From JAICSD01 sp963836665 (GTDB taxonomy: Bacteria > Acidobacteriota > Vicinamibacteria > Vicinamibacterales > 2-12-FULL-66-21): a DNA stretch of 64,000 nucleotides. Made by a program: the position numbers and the translations under genes. The notes beneath the pieces were generated by a model. That model did not search any database. It saw nothing but the letters and a program-made list of their open reading frames with translations, and had not been told where the DNA came from. Positions 34,318-43,348 of the stretch are shown here, piece by piece. The stretch covers positions 2,976,001 through 3,040,000 of the forward strand of contig CAWIKL010000001.1 of NCBI GenBank assembly GCA_963836665.1. Reading direction: 5' to 3'. Position 1 is the first letter of the stretch. Each line of letters opens with the position of its first letter.

Positions 34318-35447
34318 GCCCGGATCACCTCGTCGAAGAAATCCAGATGCTGGCCGGCGACGATCGGCCACGTGAAGCGGGCGTGGGCACGCGCCAGCCC
34401 GCGCTCGGCGAGCGAGGACCGCAGGGCGCCATCGGCGGCGAGGCGGTCGATGGCCGCCGTCCAGCCGTCCACGTCGCTCTCGCCGACGATCATCCCTGCC
34501 TCGCCGACCACCGCCGGCATCTCACCGCTGTCACTGGCGACGACCGCTACGCCGCAAGCCATGGCTTCGATCAGCATTCGCCCGAACTGCTCGCGCCAAC
34601 GGCTTGTCGTCTGGCTTGGCGCGCACAACAAAGTCATGGCGTTGAGCCACGCCGGCACTTCGTCGTGCGGGACACCGGTCTGCACGTGGACGCGGCCCGG
34701 ATGACGTGTGGCAAAGCGCCGCAGCGCGGCTTCCATCGGACCGCCCCCGACGAACAGCGCCCGCCACGGGCAGCGGCAGCCGTCCAGCGCGCGGATCAGC
34801 ACCCCCAGTCCCTTCTGCTCCACGAACCGTCCGAGGTAGCCGACGACGGCGGCGTCGTCCGGCCAGCGCAGACGGGCACGGATGGCGCCGCCGCCAACAG
34901 GATCGGGATGAAACCGCTGCAGGTCGACGCCGGGCGGGATGACGCGGCACGGCCGTTCACGATAGAACCCGCGGTCGCGCAGCGCGCTGCGCACCGATTG
35001 GCCAAACGCGATCCAGCCAGCCGCCCGGTTCATCGTCTCCCGCTCGAAACGGCGTAGCGGCCACGGATAGGTCTTCGAAATGTTCTGGAAGCTGGCGACG
35101 ACCAGCCTGGCGCGCGGGCCAATCGCCCTGGCGATGCGCGACGCCGTCAGGGTATAGGGCTCCTCCCAGCAGTGGACGACGTCCCAGTCGCGCGCCAGCG
35201 TGGCGGGCGCCGATCCTCCGTACCACATCAGATGCGGGATGCGATCGAAGTGGACTGGCGCCGTGACCAGCGCGTCGGCCTCGCCATCGATCGCCTCGAC
35301 GTCGATCCGGCGCAGGTCACCGCGATAGCGCACCGGCGCGATCGCGGTGACCTCCCATTCACCGCGGCCCTGCACCGCCATCTCGTGCGCCAACCGGCGA
35401 TTTGCCGCAACCACGTACGAGTGCGCGATCGTCAGCAGTCGCTTCAT
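34314..35447 (-). CDS. GT4 glycosyltransferase
   Basis: 377 residues from the ATG at 35447 (ATGA overlap with the GT2 gene). N-terminal LLTIAHSYVVAANRRLAHEM, DVVHCWEEPYTLTA near 90, CRVIPPGVDLQRFHPDP near 170, C-terminal VVGYLGRFVEQKGLGVLIRA near 199 and the E-x7-E motif EQFGRMLIE followed by AMACGVAVVASDSGEMP. The N-terminus resembles WcaI/PelF-type transferases. It acts in repeat-unit assembly; donor unknown. Confidence 0.9.
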   Translation of the reverse strand: MKRLLTIAHSYVVAANRRLAHEMAVQGRGEWEVTAIAPVRYRGDLRRIDVEAIDGEADALVTAPVHFDRIPHLMWYGGSAPATLARDWDVVHCWEEPYTLTASRIARAIGPRARLVVASFQNISKTYPWPLRRFERETMNRAAGWIAFGQSVRSALRDRGFYRERPCRVIPPGVDLQRFHPDPVGGGAIRARLRWPDDAAVVGYLGRFVEQKGLGVLIRALDGCRCPWRALFVGGGPMEAALRRFATRHPGRVHVQTGVPHDEVPAWLNAMTLLCAPSQTTSRWREQFGRMLIEAMACGVAVVASDSGEMPAVVGEAGMIVGESDVDGWTAAIDRLAADGALRSSLAERGLARAHARFTWPIVAGQHLDFFDEVIRA

Positions 35448-36341
35448 GTTGTCGCCGGCGCGCGGTAGGGAGAGCCGGCGCCGCGCAGCGTTCGCCAGCG
35501 CGAGAGTGTGGTGCGTGAGACGGGTCGCCGCTCTTTCCACGCGCGCGGCAAGTTGCGCATCACTTCATGGACGACCCACCAGGCGCCGCCGGGATCGTCT
35601 ACGTGCCAGCCGCGCCGCATGCGAAAGTACAGGGCCAGCCGTGCCGGCACCATCCACACCAGGCGCGCGAACGGATCGTTGTAGATGCTGTTCAGGCAGT
35701 CGTTGCGCGACACCAGCCGCAGGTAGCGACGTCGGTCACGTGACGCCGGGTCGGTTACGTGCGCGATCCGCGCCTGCGGCAGGTAGACGGTCTGCTTGCC
35801 CGCGTCGACGAGGCGAAGGCAGGTACTCCTTCTCTTCTCCCTGGTAGCCGAACAGCTCGCGGTAGCCGCCCAGCTCGAGGAACGTCGAGCGGCGGACGAG
35901 ATGGGCAAAACCGATGAACGCGGCGATCACCGCCGGCGCGGTCGCCGTCGACGGCTGCATCGACGGCGGCCAGGGTGTGCCGTCGGCGTTTGCCTGCGCG
36001 AAGGCGACGGCGCCCACGCTCGAATCGCGCGCAATGGTCGCCACCGCGTCGGTCACCGCGGCTGCGCCGAACAGCAGCGTGTCGTCGTCAAGCAGCAGCA
36101 CCAGCTCGTTCGCCGCTTCGCGGACGATCCAGTTGCGTCCCGCGCAGGTACCGGCGCGGCCGCGCAGGACGCGGACGGGTGCGCACGCGCCGTCAGCCGC
36201 TGCCGGGGGATCAGAGCCGTCGTCATAGACAAGGATCTCCGGCGACAACCCGGCGATGGCGTCGAGGGAGCGCAGGCACGCGCTCAATGCATCGGGACGA
36301 TTGCGCGTGGTGATGCCGACGGTGAGCCCCGCTGCCGTCAT
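35444..36341 (-). pseudogene. GT2 glycosyltransferase, single-base frameshift
   Basis: The ATG at 36341 opens a GT2 (GT-A fold) enzyme: LTVGITTRNRPDALSACLRS, EILVYDDGSDPPA, the metal-binding LVLLLDDDTLLF near 98 and GYRELFGYQGEEKEY near 160. The expected continuation (CLRLVDAGKQTVYLPQ, then ARIAHVTDP, SRNDCLNSIYNDP) is in another frame that ends at 35444. One extra base in plus-strand GGTACT at 35822-35827 separates the two; deleting it gives GEEKEYCLRLVDAG, an exact GT2 alignment and a ~298-residue protein. Both ends keep ATGA overlaps with neighbours, so the gene order is intact. It may be a consensus error, not a true pseudogene. Confidence 0.82.
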
Positions 36342-37474
36342 CGCTCCTCGATCGCACGCCGATACACCTGAATCGTGCGCTCCGCGGTCGTGCGCCACGT
36401 CATGCCGGCAACGCTGCGCGCGGCTGCGGCGCCGAGACGTCGGCGCAGATCGGCGGCAGCCATCAGCCGCTTCACGGCCGCCGCCACCGCGTCCGGGTCG
36501 CGCGGCGGGACGAGCAGGCCATTCTCGCCGTCACGCACCAGCGCGGGCGCGCAGCCGACCGGGGTGGTGACGACGGCGAGCTCCTGGCTCATCGCTTCGA
36601 GCAGCACCAGACCGAAGCCTTCATACGTCGAGGTCCACAACAGCACGTCGTGCGATCGGTAAAGACGGATGACCTCGTCCTCGACAACGCGGGAGATGAC
36701 GCGAACACTGGGACGCACGCGCTCGCTGAACGAGGCGAGCACGGTCTCAGCCGGCACGCCGGGTCCGAGCACCGTGAGCGGATGGCGGACGCCCATGGCG
36801 TGCAGCCGCTCGAGCGCGCCGACGAGATACGCGATCCCTTTCATGTGATCCCAGCTGCCGCAGAACAGCAGTCCCTCTCCGCGCCGCGCCTGCGGCCCTG
36901 GACAATCGTCGAGATAACGCGACGACACACCGTGCGCGATGAGATCGATGCGATCGGCAGGCTGCCAGCGTTGCTCGACCGCAAAGTCGTAGTCCTGCCG
37001 GTTCAGGAGCAACAGTCGGTTGGCGAGCCGCGCCGCCCACTCGACCTGCGTCAATCGCGACAGCGGATACCAGAGACGGCGCGTCCAGGGCTTGCGCGCC
37101 AGCCCGGCGCGCGCGTCTTCGAGCATGCGGCGATAGTTCAAGGGTTCGAGGCCATTCGAGCGGCAGACGTAGGGCGTGGCGGATCGCGGACGGAGGCTGC
37201 CGGACAACCCGACCAGGAGTCCCTCCGCGCTGGCGATGTCGATCACGTCGTAGCTGGCGTGTTTCATCCGCTCGGCGATAGCCCACCTGGCAAACAGTGG
37301 GCTCACCGCCTGCCGGAGCTGGCGCGGCCGCGGTCCGCCGATGGCGTCGCCGAACAGGATGTCGCAGCGGTGACCGAGCGCGACGAATTCCTCCTGCAGC
37401 TTGTAGAACACCTTCGACGAGCCGAGCGTCGGATTCGGCGGGTAGTCGCCGGCGAGCAGGATCGAGAGGCTCAC
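36338..37474 (-). CDS. GT4 glycosyltransferase
   Basis: 378 residues from the GTG at 37474 (GTGA overlap with the upstream stop); an upstream open extension lies inside the preceding gene. N-terminal LSILLAGDYPPNPTLGSSKV, VIDIASAEGLLVGL near 75, VCRSNGLEPLNY near 101, C-terminal LLFCGSWDHMKGIAYLVGAL near 203 and the E-x7-E motif EGFGLVLLE with AMSQELAVVTTPVGCAP. Retaining GT-B enzyme of the exopolysaccharide operon; substrate unknown. Confidence 0.9.
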   Translation of the reverse strand: MSLSILLAGDYPPNPTLGSSKVFYKLQEEFVALGHRCDILFGDAIGGPRPRQLRQAVSPLFARWAIAERMKHASYDVIDIASAEGLLVGLSGSLRPRSATPYVCRSNGLEPLNYRRMLEDARAGLARKPWTRRLWYPLSRLTQVEWAARLANRLLLLNRQDYDFAVEQRWQPADRIDLIAHGVSSRYLDDCPGPQARRGEGLLFCGSWDHMKGIAYLVGALERLHAMGVRHPLTVLGPGVPAETVLASFSERVRPSVRVISRVVEDEVIRLYRSHDVLLWTSTYEGFGLVLLEAMSQELAVVTTPVGCAPALVRDGENGLLVPPRDPDAVAAAVKRLMAAADLRRRLGAAAARSVAGMTWRTTAERTIQVYRRAIEER

Positions 37475-38613
37475 GACGCCCGCGCACTCCGTAATACCCC
37501 GACCGTGTGTTCCATGGAAAACCGCGTCGCGTAGGTCGAGGCGCCGCGGCCGGCGAGCGCCGCGCGAGCGACCGGGTCGCGGAGCAGGGCGTCGGTGCGG
37601 TCCACGAACCCAGCTGGCGGCACGACCGGCGCCAGCGCGACGGCGTTCGTTTCGCTCCACACGGGCTCGGTGAGCGCGCCTGCCGAGCTCACGATCGCGA
37701 CACCGTTCTTTAAACCAGCCATGACCGACGTTCGGCGTGTGGTGATGCCATCCGGGTACGGCTGCACGAGGACATCGCAGGCGCGTAGCGCGGCGGCGAC
37801 GTCGTCGGGCTCGAGCCGGTCCGGCGCCCACGCCCGCGCGGCGACGGCCGGCGCGAGACGAGCCAGCCGGGTGAGAAATGCGGCGCCGCCGGCCCCAATC
37901 AGTGCCAGGCGGACCTCAGAGACGCGCGAGACGAGCGCCGGCAGGATCGCATCGAGCTCACGGGCGACGTGGGCCCCGTATGTTCCGAAATGGCCGACGA
38001 GTGGCGCGCCCGAGACCCCGGCGGTCGCCTCGGCGCGAAAATGCGCAATGCGCGCGCCCGATCCGGCTACGGGAATGCTCGAGGGAATCGGCAGTGCCTG
38101 CCCGCGCCGAGGCCCGTGCAGGTACTGCTTCCAGGTCTCGGTTGAGAAATACACGCGCGAAGCGCCGCGCAGCAGAGTCCTCGCCATCATCCGCTGGACC
38201 ACGGCAAGGCTGTTCGAGGGCGCCCATGGCCGCGACCACGTGAAATAGAAGTAGGGTTCGTGAAACATCACGCGGACGTCTGGAGTGTGGTCACGAAGGC
38301 GGGCGAACCAGCGGCAGAACGCCAGGTTCGCTCCTTTCACGCCGAGTCCGTTGGGCACGTACTGCAGCAAGACGACGCCCGGCGTCGTGGCAAACGCGCG
38401 CGCCAGCGCCCGGCGCGAGGCCGCGCCAAAGGTATCCGGCAGCGCGTGGACGACGATGCGTGGTTCCGACGCGCGCGCGCCCACCGCCGGCGTCCAGACG
38501 TGGACCTGGTCGCCGGAACCGGCGAGCGCCTGCGCCAGCGCCGCGGTGTAGTCACCGACGCCGCCGCAGCCCGGCGGAAACTCGCCGGTCAGCAGATGCC
38601 AGGTGTACGTCAT
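37471..38613 (-). CDS. GT4-like glycosyltransferase lacking the usual E-x7-E
   Basis: 380 residues, ATG in an ATGA overlap. N-terminal WHLLTGEFPPGCGGVGDYTA is typical GT4, as are FSTETWKQYL near 155 and VGHFGTYGAHVARELDAILP near 201. At the position of the usual E-x7-E donor motif the sequence reads YPDGITTRRTSVMAGLKNGV, so the first Glu is Asp and the second is missing. Similar variants occur in some GT4 subfamilies, so activity is plausible but altered. Part of the repeat-unit assembly set. Confidence 0.85.
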   Translation of the reverse strand: MTYTWHLLTGEFPPGCGGVGDYTAALAQALAGSGDQVHVWTPAVGARASEPRIVVHALPDTFGAASRRALARAFATTPGVVLLQYVPNGLGVKGANLAFCRWFARLRDHTPDVRVMFHEPYFYFTWSRPWAPSNSLAVVQRMMARTLLRGASRVYFSTETWKQYLHGPRRGQALPIPSSIPVAGSGARIAHFRAEATAGVSGAPLVGHFGTYGAHVARELDAILPALVSRVSEVRLALIGAGGAAFLTRLARLAPAVAARAWAPDRLEPDDVAAALRACDVLVQPYPDGITTRRTSVMAGLKNGVAIVSSAGALTEPVWSETNAVALAPVVPPAGFVDRTDALLRDPVARAALAGRGASTYATRFSMEHTVGVLRSARAS

Positions 38614-39776
38614 GCCTGCAGGACGCGCTCGAGCGCGTCGACGTGAGCAGCCGCGGAAAAACGCGCCGACGCTGCGGTGGCCCCCACCGAGAGCGAGGCC
38701 AGCCGCGTCCGATCGCCAAGCAGCGATGCGACGGCGTCGCCGAACGCGCGCGCCCCGCCGGCGATCGGGACGAGGATTCCGTTACCGCCGTCGGTCAGCC
38801 AGGTGCGGATGCCGCCAACGTCGAAAGCCACTGCCGGCACGCCGAAGCGCGCGGCCTCGAGGCCGGCCAGCCCGAACGGCTCCGGCCACTGGCTCGGTAG
38901 CGCGAGCACCGACGCGCGCGCCAAGGCCGCATCGCGCCGCTCGCGGTTCAACCATCCCGGTATGTCCGCGCGCAAGACGCCTTCAGAGGCAAGCGCCGCC
39001 GCCCGCGCCGCCAGGGCCGGCCGCGCCGGCCCGTCGCCGGCGACGAGCGCGGCGAGCGGGCGGCCGAGGGCGCGGCCGGCGGCCGCCAGCGCCTCGAGCA
39101 GCACCTCGGTCCCCTTCAACGGCGTCAGGCGGCCGAGAAACACCACGTCCAGGTTGCGAACGGGCGCCGCAGCCGCCGGGCCGGCGGTGAACAGCGGGAT
39201 CGTCGTGATCCGCGACAGGAGATCGCCGTAGCGCGCGAACTCCCGACGCATATGTTCACTGGCGACGACCATCGCTTTGTAACGCCCAAACATCACCTGC
39301 TGCCGTGTCGCCCAACGGTACTGCTCGAGCATCACGTCTGGGCGTAGCCGGCCGCAGCGGCGCGGCAGGAAATGCGCCAGGCACGCGGCACCGCAGGTGC
39401 GGTCGCACGGCTGAAGCCGTGGCCACGAGAACGCCTTGTTCCCGCTCAGGCAGGCGCCGGCGTAGGCGTGCATCATCTTTACCGTAGGCCACGCGTCGAC
39501 GATCGCGTGCTCGATATCGAGGTGCCGCATGTTGTGCGCGAAGCACACGTCAGGGCGCCATGCGCGCGCCGCGTCGACGGCGGCGTCGAGCCCCAGGTCC
39601 TTCACACTCCACGACACCTCGGCGGCCACATCGGTCGGGCCCTGCTCCGAAGCGGTGTTGGCATAGAGCAGCCCAACGGCGTGGCCGCGCGCGCGCAGTT
39701 CTGGCACGAGTGACGCCAAGTACGACTCGACACCGCCGCCGCCCGACCGCGCCTCGTTGGCGAGAAGGATCCGCAT
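38610..39776 (-). CDS. GT4 glycosyltransferase with Cys-rich insert
   Basis: 388 residues. N-terminal ILLANEARSGGGGVESYLAS, MMHAYAGACLSGNKAF near 99, then a Cys cluster CDRTCGAACLAHFLPRRCG near 122-140 of the kind that binds metal in a subset of GT4 enzymes. C-terminal VVFLGRLTPLKGTEVLLEAL near 210 and the E-x7-E motif EPFGLAGLE with AARFGVPAVAFDVGG. It starts one base after the flippase stop. Sugar specificity unknown. Confidence 0.9.
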   Translation of the reverse strand: MRILLANEARSGGGGVESYLASLVPELRARGHAVGLLYANTASEQGPTDVAAEVSWSVKDLGLDAAVDAARAWRPDVCFAHNMRHLDIEHAIVDAWPTVKMMHAYAGACLSGNKAFSWPRLQPCDRTCGAACLAHFLPRRCGRLRPDVMLEQYRWATRQQVMFGRYKAMVVASEHMRREFARYGDLLSRITTIPLFTAGPAAAAPVRNLDVVFLGRLTPLKGTEVLLEALAAAGRALGRPLAALVAGDGPARPALAARAAALASEGVLRADIPGWLNRERRDAALARASVLALPSQWPEPFGLAGLEAARFGVPAVAFDVGGIRTWLTDGGNGILVPIAGGARAFGDAVASLLGDRTRLASLSVGATAASARFSAAAHVDALERVLQA

Positions 39777-39777
39777 G

Positions 39778-41307
39778 TCAGGCGTTGCGCGGCCGCCTCA
39801 GCCAGTTGCCTACCAGTCGGTCGTAGAGGGCGCGTACTGGGCCGAAATTCATGAAGAGCGGTCGCATGAACCATATCGACGCCAGACCGATCAACCCGCC
39901 GGTCGCCATCGTCACGGGCAGACTTGGCACGCCGATGATCTGCTGGATCGCCACCGCGACGACGACGAGCGGCGCGAACCGCAGGGCCCACGGCCGGACG
40001 ACATCGGCGAGCAGCTCCGCTTCCGTCATACGCGTCGCGACCACAAAGGGCTTGTAGGCGAGCGCCGGAAATACGAGACCGTGGCTGATGATGCCGGCGA
40101 GCAGCACGCCTTCGATCCCCAGCCACCAGCCCAGTCCGACGGCGAAGGCGACGTGCGCGACGCCGGAACAGAAGGTGGCGACTCCGATCTGCAGGCGCTG
40201 CCCGAGCGCCCCCGACACAACGGCAAGCGCGTGGGAAAACGTCATCACCAGCGACACCATCGCCAGCAGCGCGTTCGCCTTGCTTCCCGCGAACATCGTC
40301 GCGCCGACCCAGCGGCTGACGAACGCGGGGTTCACGGCGACCACGACGCACGCCGCGGCCGCCGCCAGCGACAGATATACGCGCACCATGACAACGATGG
40401 CGTCGCGGAGCCGCGCGTCCTGGCGCTCGCCGGCGAGGTTGGCCAGGCCGATGACGCCGCTGTCACAGGGCAGCCACGACAGCTGCGTCAACGCGGCGCT
40501 CAGCTTGCCCGTGCAGGCGAGTGCCGTCACTGCCGCCGGGCGGCCGAGCCCGGCCAGGACCAGGCCGTCGGTCGCGCTGATCAACCGCCAGCCCCACCCG
40601 CCGATCCAGGCGCCGGTGCCTTCCTTGAAGAGTGCCTGCACGTCGCGCGACCGCGGCATCCGCCACCCCGTCAGCAGATCGGGCGCGATCGCGCCGACGC
40701 GGACGATGTCGGCGATGCCGATGGCGAGCTGTGGCACGGCGACGCCGAGGGCGATACCGTAGAGGCCAAACCCGGCGTGCAGCAGTCCTGCCGTCAACGC
40801 CACACCGGCCGGCACCTGCACGAGATCGACGATGCCGTTGAAGCGGACATCCTGCAGGCCGACGAGCACGCAGTAGAAGACACGCAGCGGATAGGTCAGC
40901 ACCGTTGTCAAGGCGATGATGGCGATCGCGCCGACCACCGGCATGCGCTCGGCCGCATCGAGGTGGACCATCGCCGGCAGCACGGCGATCAGCACCGCGG
41001 CGATGAGCGTGTACCCGGCCGCGGTTACCAGCGCGGCGGCGACGCCGTTGACGACGAGCGTGCGCATCGCCTCGCGATCGCCGCGGCCGTCGGCCTCGGC
41101 GATCAACCACGGTACCGTCATCAGGACACCGAACTCGGTTAGCGCCGCATAGGCCAGCAGCTCTCCCGAGGCCAGCCAGAGCCCGTAGAGCCGTGCACCG
41201 ACGTGGTGCAGGGTGAACGGGACCAACCACAGCCCGGTCGCGATCGCGATTGCGAACTTGCCGTAGCCGAAGATCGCGTTGGCGGTGGCGCGGGCGGTGC
41301 GGCTCAT
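39778..41307 (-). CDS. Wzx-like oligosaccharide flippase
   Basis: 509 residues from the ATG at 41307 (ATGA overlap with the methyltransferase). About 12-14 hydrophobic helices in the polysaccharide-exporter (MATE/MOP superfamily) arrangement: KFAIAIATGLWLVPFTLHHV near 17, GLWLASGELLAYAALTEFGV near 40, LVFPALAYKPFVVATRMTEA in the C-terminal half. A long open frame upstream to 42063 is in the wrong frame for the neighbouring gene and is rejected. It would flip undecaprenyl-linked repeat units to the periplasm for the Wzy-like proteins. Confidence 0.87.
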   Translation of the reverse strand: MSRTARATANAIFGYGKFAIAIATGLWLVPFTLHHVGARLYGLWLASGELLAYAALTEFGVLMTVPWLIAEADGRGDREAMRTLVVNGVAAALVTAAGYTLIAAVLIAVLPAMVHLDAAERMPVVGAIAIIALTTVLTYPLRVFYCVLVGLQDVRFNGIVDLVQVPAGVALTAGLLHAGFGLYGIALGVAVPQLAIGIADIVRVGAIAPDLLTGWRMPRSRDVQALFKEGTGAWIGGWGWRLISATDGLVLAGLGRPAAVTALACTGKLSAALTQLSWLPCDSGVIGLANLAGERQDARLRDAIVVMVRVYLSLAAAAACVVVAVNPAFVSRWVGATMFAGSKANALLAMVSLVMTFSHALAVVSGALGQRLQIGVATFCSGVAHVAFAVGLGWWLGIEGVLLAGIISHGLVFPALAYKPFVVATRMTEAELLADVVRPWALRFAPLVVVAVAIQQIIGVPSLPVTMATGGLIGLASIWFMRPLFMNFGPVRALYDRLVGNWLRRPRNA

Positions 41308-42224
41308 GCGCGGGTGGCCACCGCCAGCAGGTTCAGCGCGAGCGGCGTGCGCAGGCCGCCGGGCACGAGGCGCGCCGCGGCGAAGACGGTGCGGCGCACG
41401 GCCCGGTCGAAGGGACGCCGGTCGGGCAATTCCGGGGCCGCCGTGGTCACGCCCGCGCCGCTGAAGCCCGACCGCTCGAGCGCGAGCTGCAGCGAGGCGG
41501 GCGTGAAATGGTTGATGTGCACGAGATTGTCGGCGAGCGTCGGGCGGTAGCCCGGACGCACGCGCGCGCGGATGGCTTCCTTGAGGCGCTGCGCGGCGCC
41601 GTTGGGCACCTTGACCGCGATGGCGCCGCCGGGTCGGATCCAGTCCGCCACGCGCATCAGTGCGCGGCGCGGATCGGGAATGTGCTCGAGCACGTCGACG
41701 AGCGTCACCGCGTCGAACGGCGCGCCTGGTTCGACGGTGTAGATGTTGCCGTGATGGACGACGGCGCCGGTCGAAATGGCGGCCCGGGCCGCGGTGCGCG
41801 GGTTGAGCTCGATGCCTTCGACGTCCCAGGCGGCTCGGGTGGCCAGGCTCATCAGGCGTCCGGCATGCGCGCCGACGTCGAGCAGCCGGCGCGGCCGTGC
41901 CGTGATGCGGGCATCGAGCGCGCGCAGCACGTCGGCGAAAATGTCGTCCTTGTAGGTTGCGGTGTGCTCCGCCTCGACCCAATCGCCGGCCCAGTGCTGG
42001 TCGTAGAGGCGATCGAAGTAGCGATCGAGTGACGGCAGCGCGGCCGGCTGCGCGAAGCCGCACGCCACGCAGCGGCGGATGTCGATCGGCTCGCCGCTAT
42101 AGGCGGCCAGCGGCGGATCCTGCTGCGCGAATGCCGACAGCTCGAAGCGTGCTTCGTAGAAGGGCGCGAGCGACGTCCCTCCACACACCCAACACCGCTG
42201 CAGTGGAGCGAAACCTGCGTTCAT
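41304..42224 (-). CDS. SAM methyltransferase with N-terminal zinc-ribbon-like domain
   Basis: 306 residues from the ATG at 42224 (ATGA overlap). The N-terminus has two C-x2-C pairs (CWVCGG near 11 and CVACGF near 52) typical of the zinc-binding domain of sugar C- or N-methyltransferases and related enzymes. The catalytic domain has LLDVGAHAGRLMSLA near 117, VEGIELNPRTAARAA near 136, AVTLVDVLEHIPDPRRAL near 172 and IAVKVPNG near 200. It may methylate a nucleotide-linked sugar or the glycan itself. Confidence 0.87.
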   Translation of the reverse strand: MNAGFAPLQRCWVCGGTSLAPFYEARFELSAFAQQDPPLAAYSGEPIDIRRCVACGFAQPAALPSLDRYFDRLYDQHWAGDWVEAEHTATYKDDIFADVLRALDARITARPRRLLDVGAHAGRLMSLATRAAWDVEGIELNPRTAARAAISTGAVVHHGNIYTVEPGAPFDAVTLVDVLEHIPDPRRALMRVADWIRPGGAIAVKVPNGAAQRLKEAIRARVRPGYRPTLADNLVHINHFTPASLQLALERSGFSGAGVTTAAPELPDRRPFDRAVRRTVFAAARLVPGGLRTPLALNLLAVATRA

Positions 42225-43348
42225 GCCGCCTCGACCGCCCGCACGACGTCGGCAGCCATCTCGTCCCAGCTCCGCCCACGGAGGGCCGCCGACACCGGGG
42301 CGGTTCGCGAGCGCCAGCCGGCTGGATCCGCGCGCCATCGTTGCAGTGCCGCGATCAGGTCGCCGACCGCCGGATTAGCGGGCAGCACGAGCGGCGCGAG
42401 ATCCGGCGGCAGCCGCTCTGCGACGCCGGCATTCTCGGTGACGATCGCCGGAATGCCGCGGCAGATCGCTTCATGCACGCCGAGCCCGTAGGCCTCGTAA
42501 CGGGCCGGATGAACCAGCACGTCGGCGGCGGCCAGTAGGCGTGCGACGTCGGTGCGGAAGCCGAGCAGGCGCACGCCGGTCAGCCCGGCCGTCGCCGCGC
42601 GCGATGCCCAACGCGCCTGCTCTACACCCGCCCCGACCACGAGCAGGTCCGCGTCCCAGCCCCGCGAGGCCGACATGGATCGCCACGCCTCGAAGAGCAC
42701 GTCGAAACCCTTGCGGCGGTCGCCAAGCGCGCCGACGAAGATGGCCACGGCGCGACCGGCGCCGATGCCTAACGCTGCGCGCGCCCCCTGGCGCGCCCCC
42801 TCGTCGACGGGCGTAAACGCCGCCGCGTCGATACCGTAGTAGATGACGCGCGTCTTCGTCGCGGCCACGCCGTAGTGCCGCTGCACCGCCGCCGCCGTTG
42901 TCGCGCTGTTGCAAATCACGAGCGGCGCGTCCGCGAGCGCCGCTGCTTCGCGCGCGAGATAGTAGCGGCGCCCCGCCGTCGCCGAGATCCGTGTCCGCAG
43001 CGACACCGCGACGTCCGGCGCGTAGGCGGCGTGCAAGTAGTGCACCCAGGTCGGCACGCCGGTGACGCCGTTACCACCGTTCATCAACACGCGCGTGTCG
43101 GCGGGCAAGCGCCGGCGGACGCGCGCCGCGGCCCGGGCCAGCAGTGGCGCGCCGGCCAGATGCGCGCCGAAGGGACGCGGCACGGCATGAACGGTGACGC
43201 CTCGCGCCGCCTCCAGGTCATCCGCGACGCGGTGCGCGACGAGATGCACGTCACGCTGTCGCTGTGCCAGCCACGAGGCGACGGCGTAGTTGGCGCGATC
43301 CATGCCGCCATGCGTCGTGAAATCTCCCGTGGCGACGAGCCATGTCAT
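42221..43348 (-). CDS. GT4 glycosyltransferase
   Basis: 375 residues from the ATG at 43348 (ATGA overlap with the polymerase gene); the long upstream extension lies inside that gene and is rejected. N-terminal WLVATGDFTTHGGMDRANYA, VHYLHAAYAP near 98, ICNSATTAAAVQRHYG near 143, VIYYGIDAAAFTPVDEG near 166, C-terminal FVGALGDRRKGFDVLFEAW near 199 and the E-x7-E motif EAYGLGVHE with AICRGIPAIVTENAG. Retaining GT-B enzyme of the exopolysaccharide operon. Confidence 0.9.
   Translation of the reverse strand: MTWLVATGDFTTHGGMDRANYAVASWLAQRQRDVHLVAHRVADDLEAARGVTVHAVPRPFGAHLAGAPLLARAAARVRRRLPADTRVLMNGGNGVTGVPTWVHYLHAAYAPDVAVSLRTRISATAGRRYYLAREAAALADAPLVICNSATTAAAVQRHYGVAATKTRVIYYGIDAAAFTPVDEGARQGARAALGIGAGRAVAIFVGALGDRRKGFDVLFEAWRSMSASRGWDADLLVVGAGVEQARWASRAATAGLTGVRLLGFRTDVARLLAAADVLVHPARYEAYGLGVHEAICRGIPAIVTENAGVAERLPPDLAPLVLPANPAVGDLIAALQRWRADPAGWRSRTAPVSAALRGRSWDEMAADVVRAVEAA

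Noticed and set aside
41308..42063. Upstream extension of the flippase frame
   Set aside because: It lies over the zinc-ribbon methyltransferase gene and is Arg/Ala/Pro-rich; the ATGA start at 41307 fits the operon pattern.
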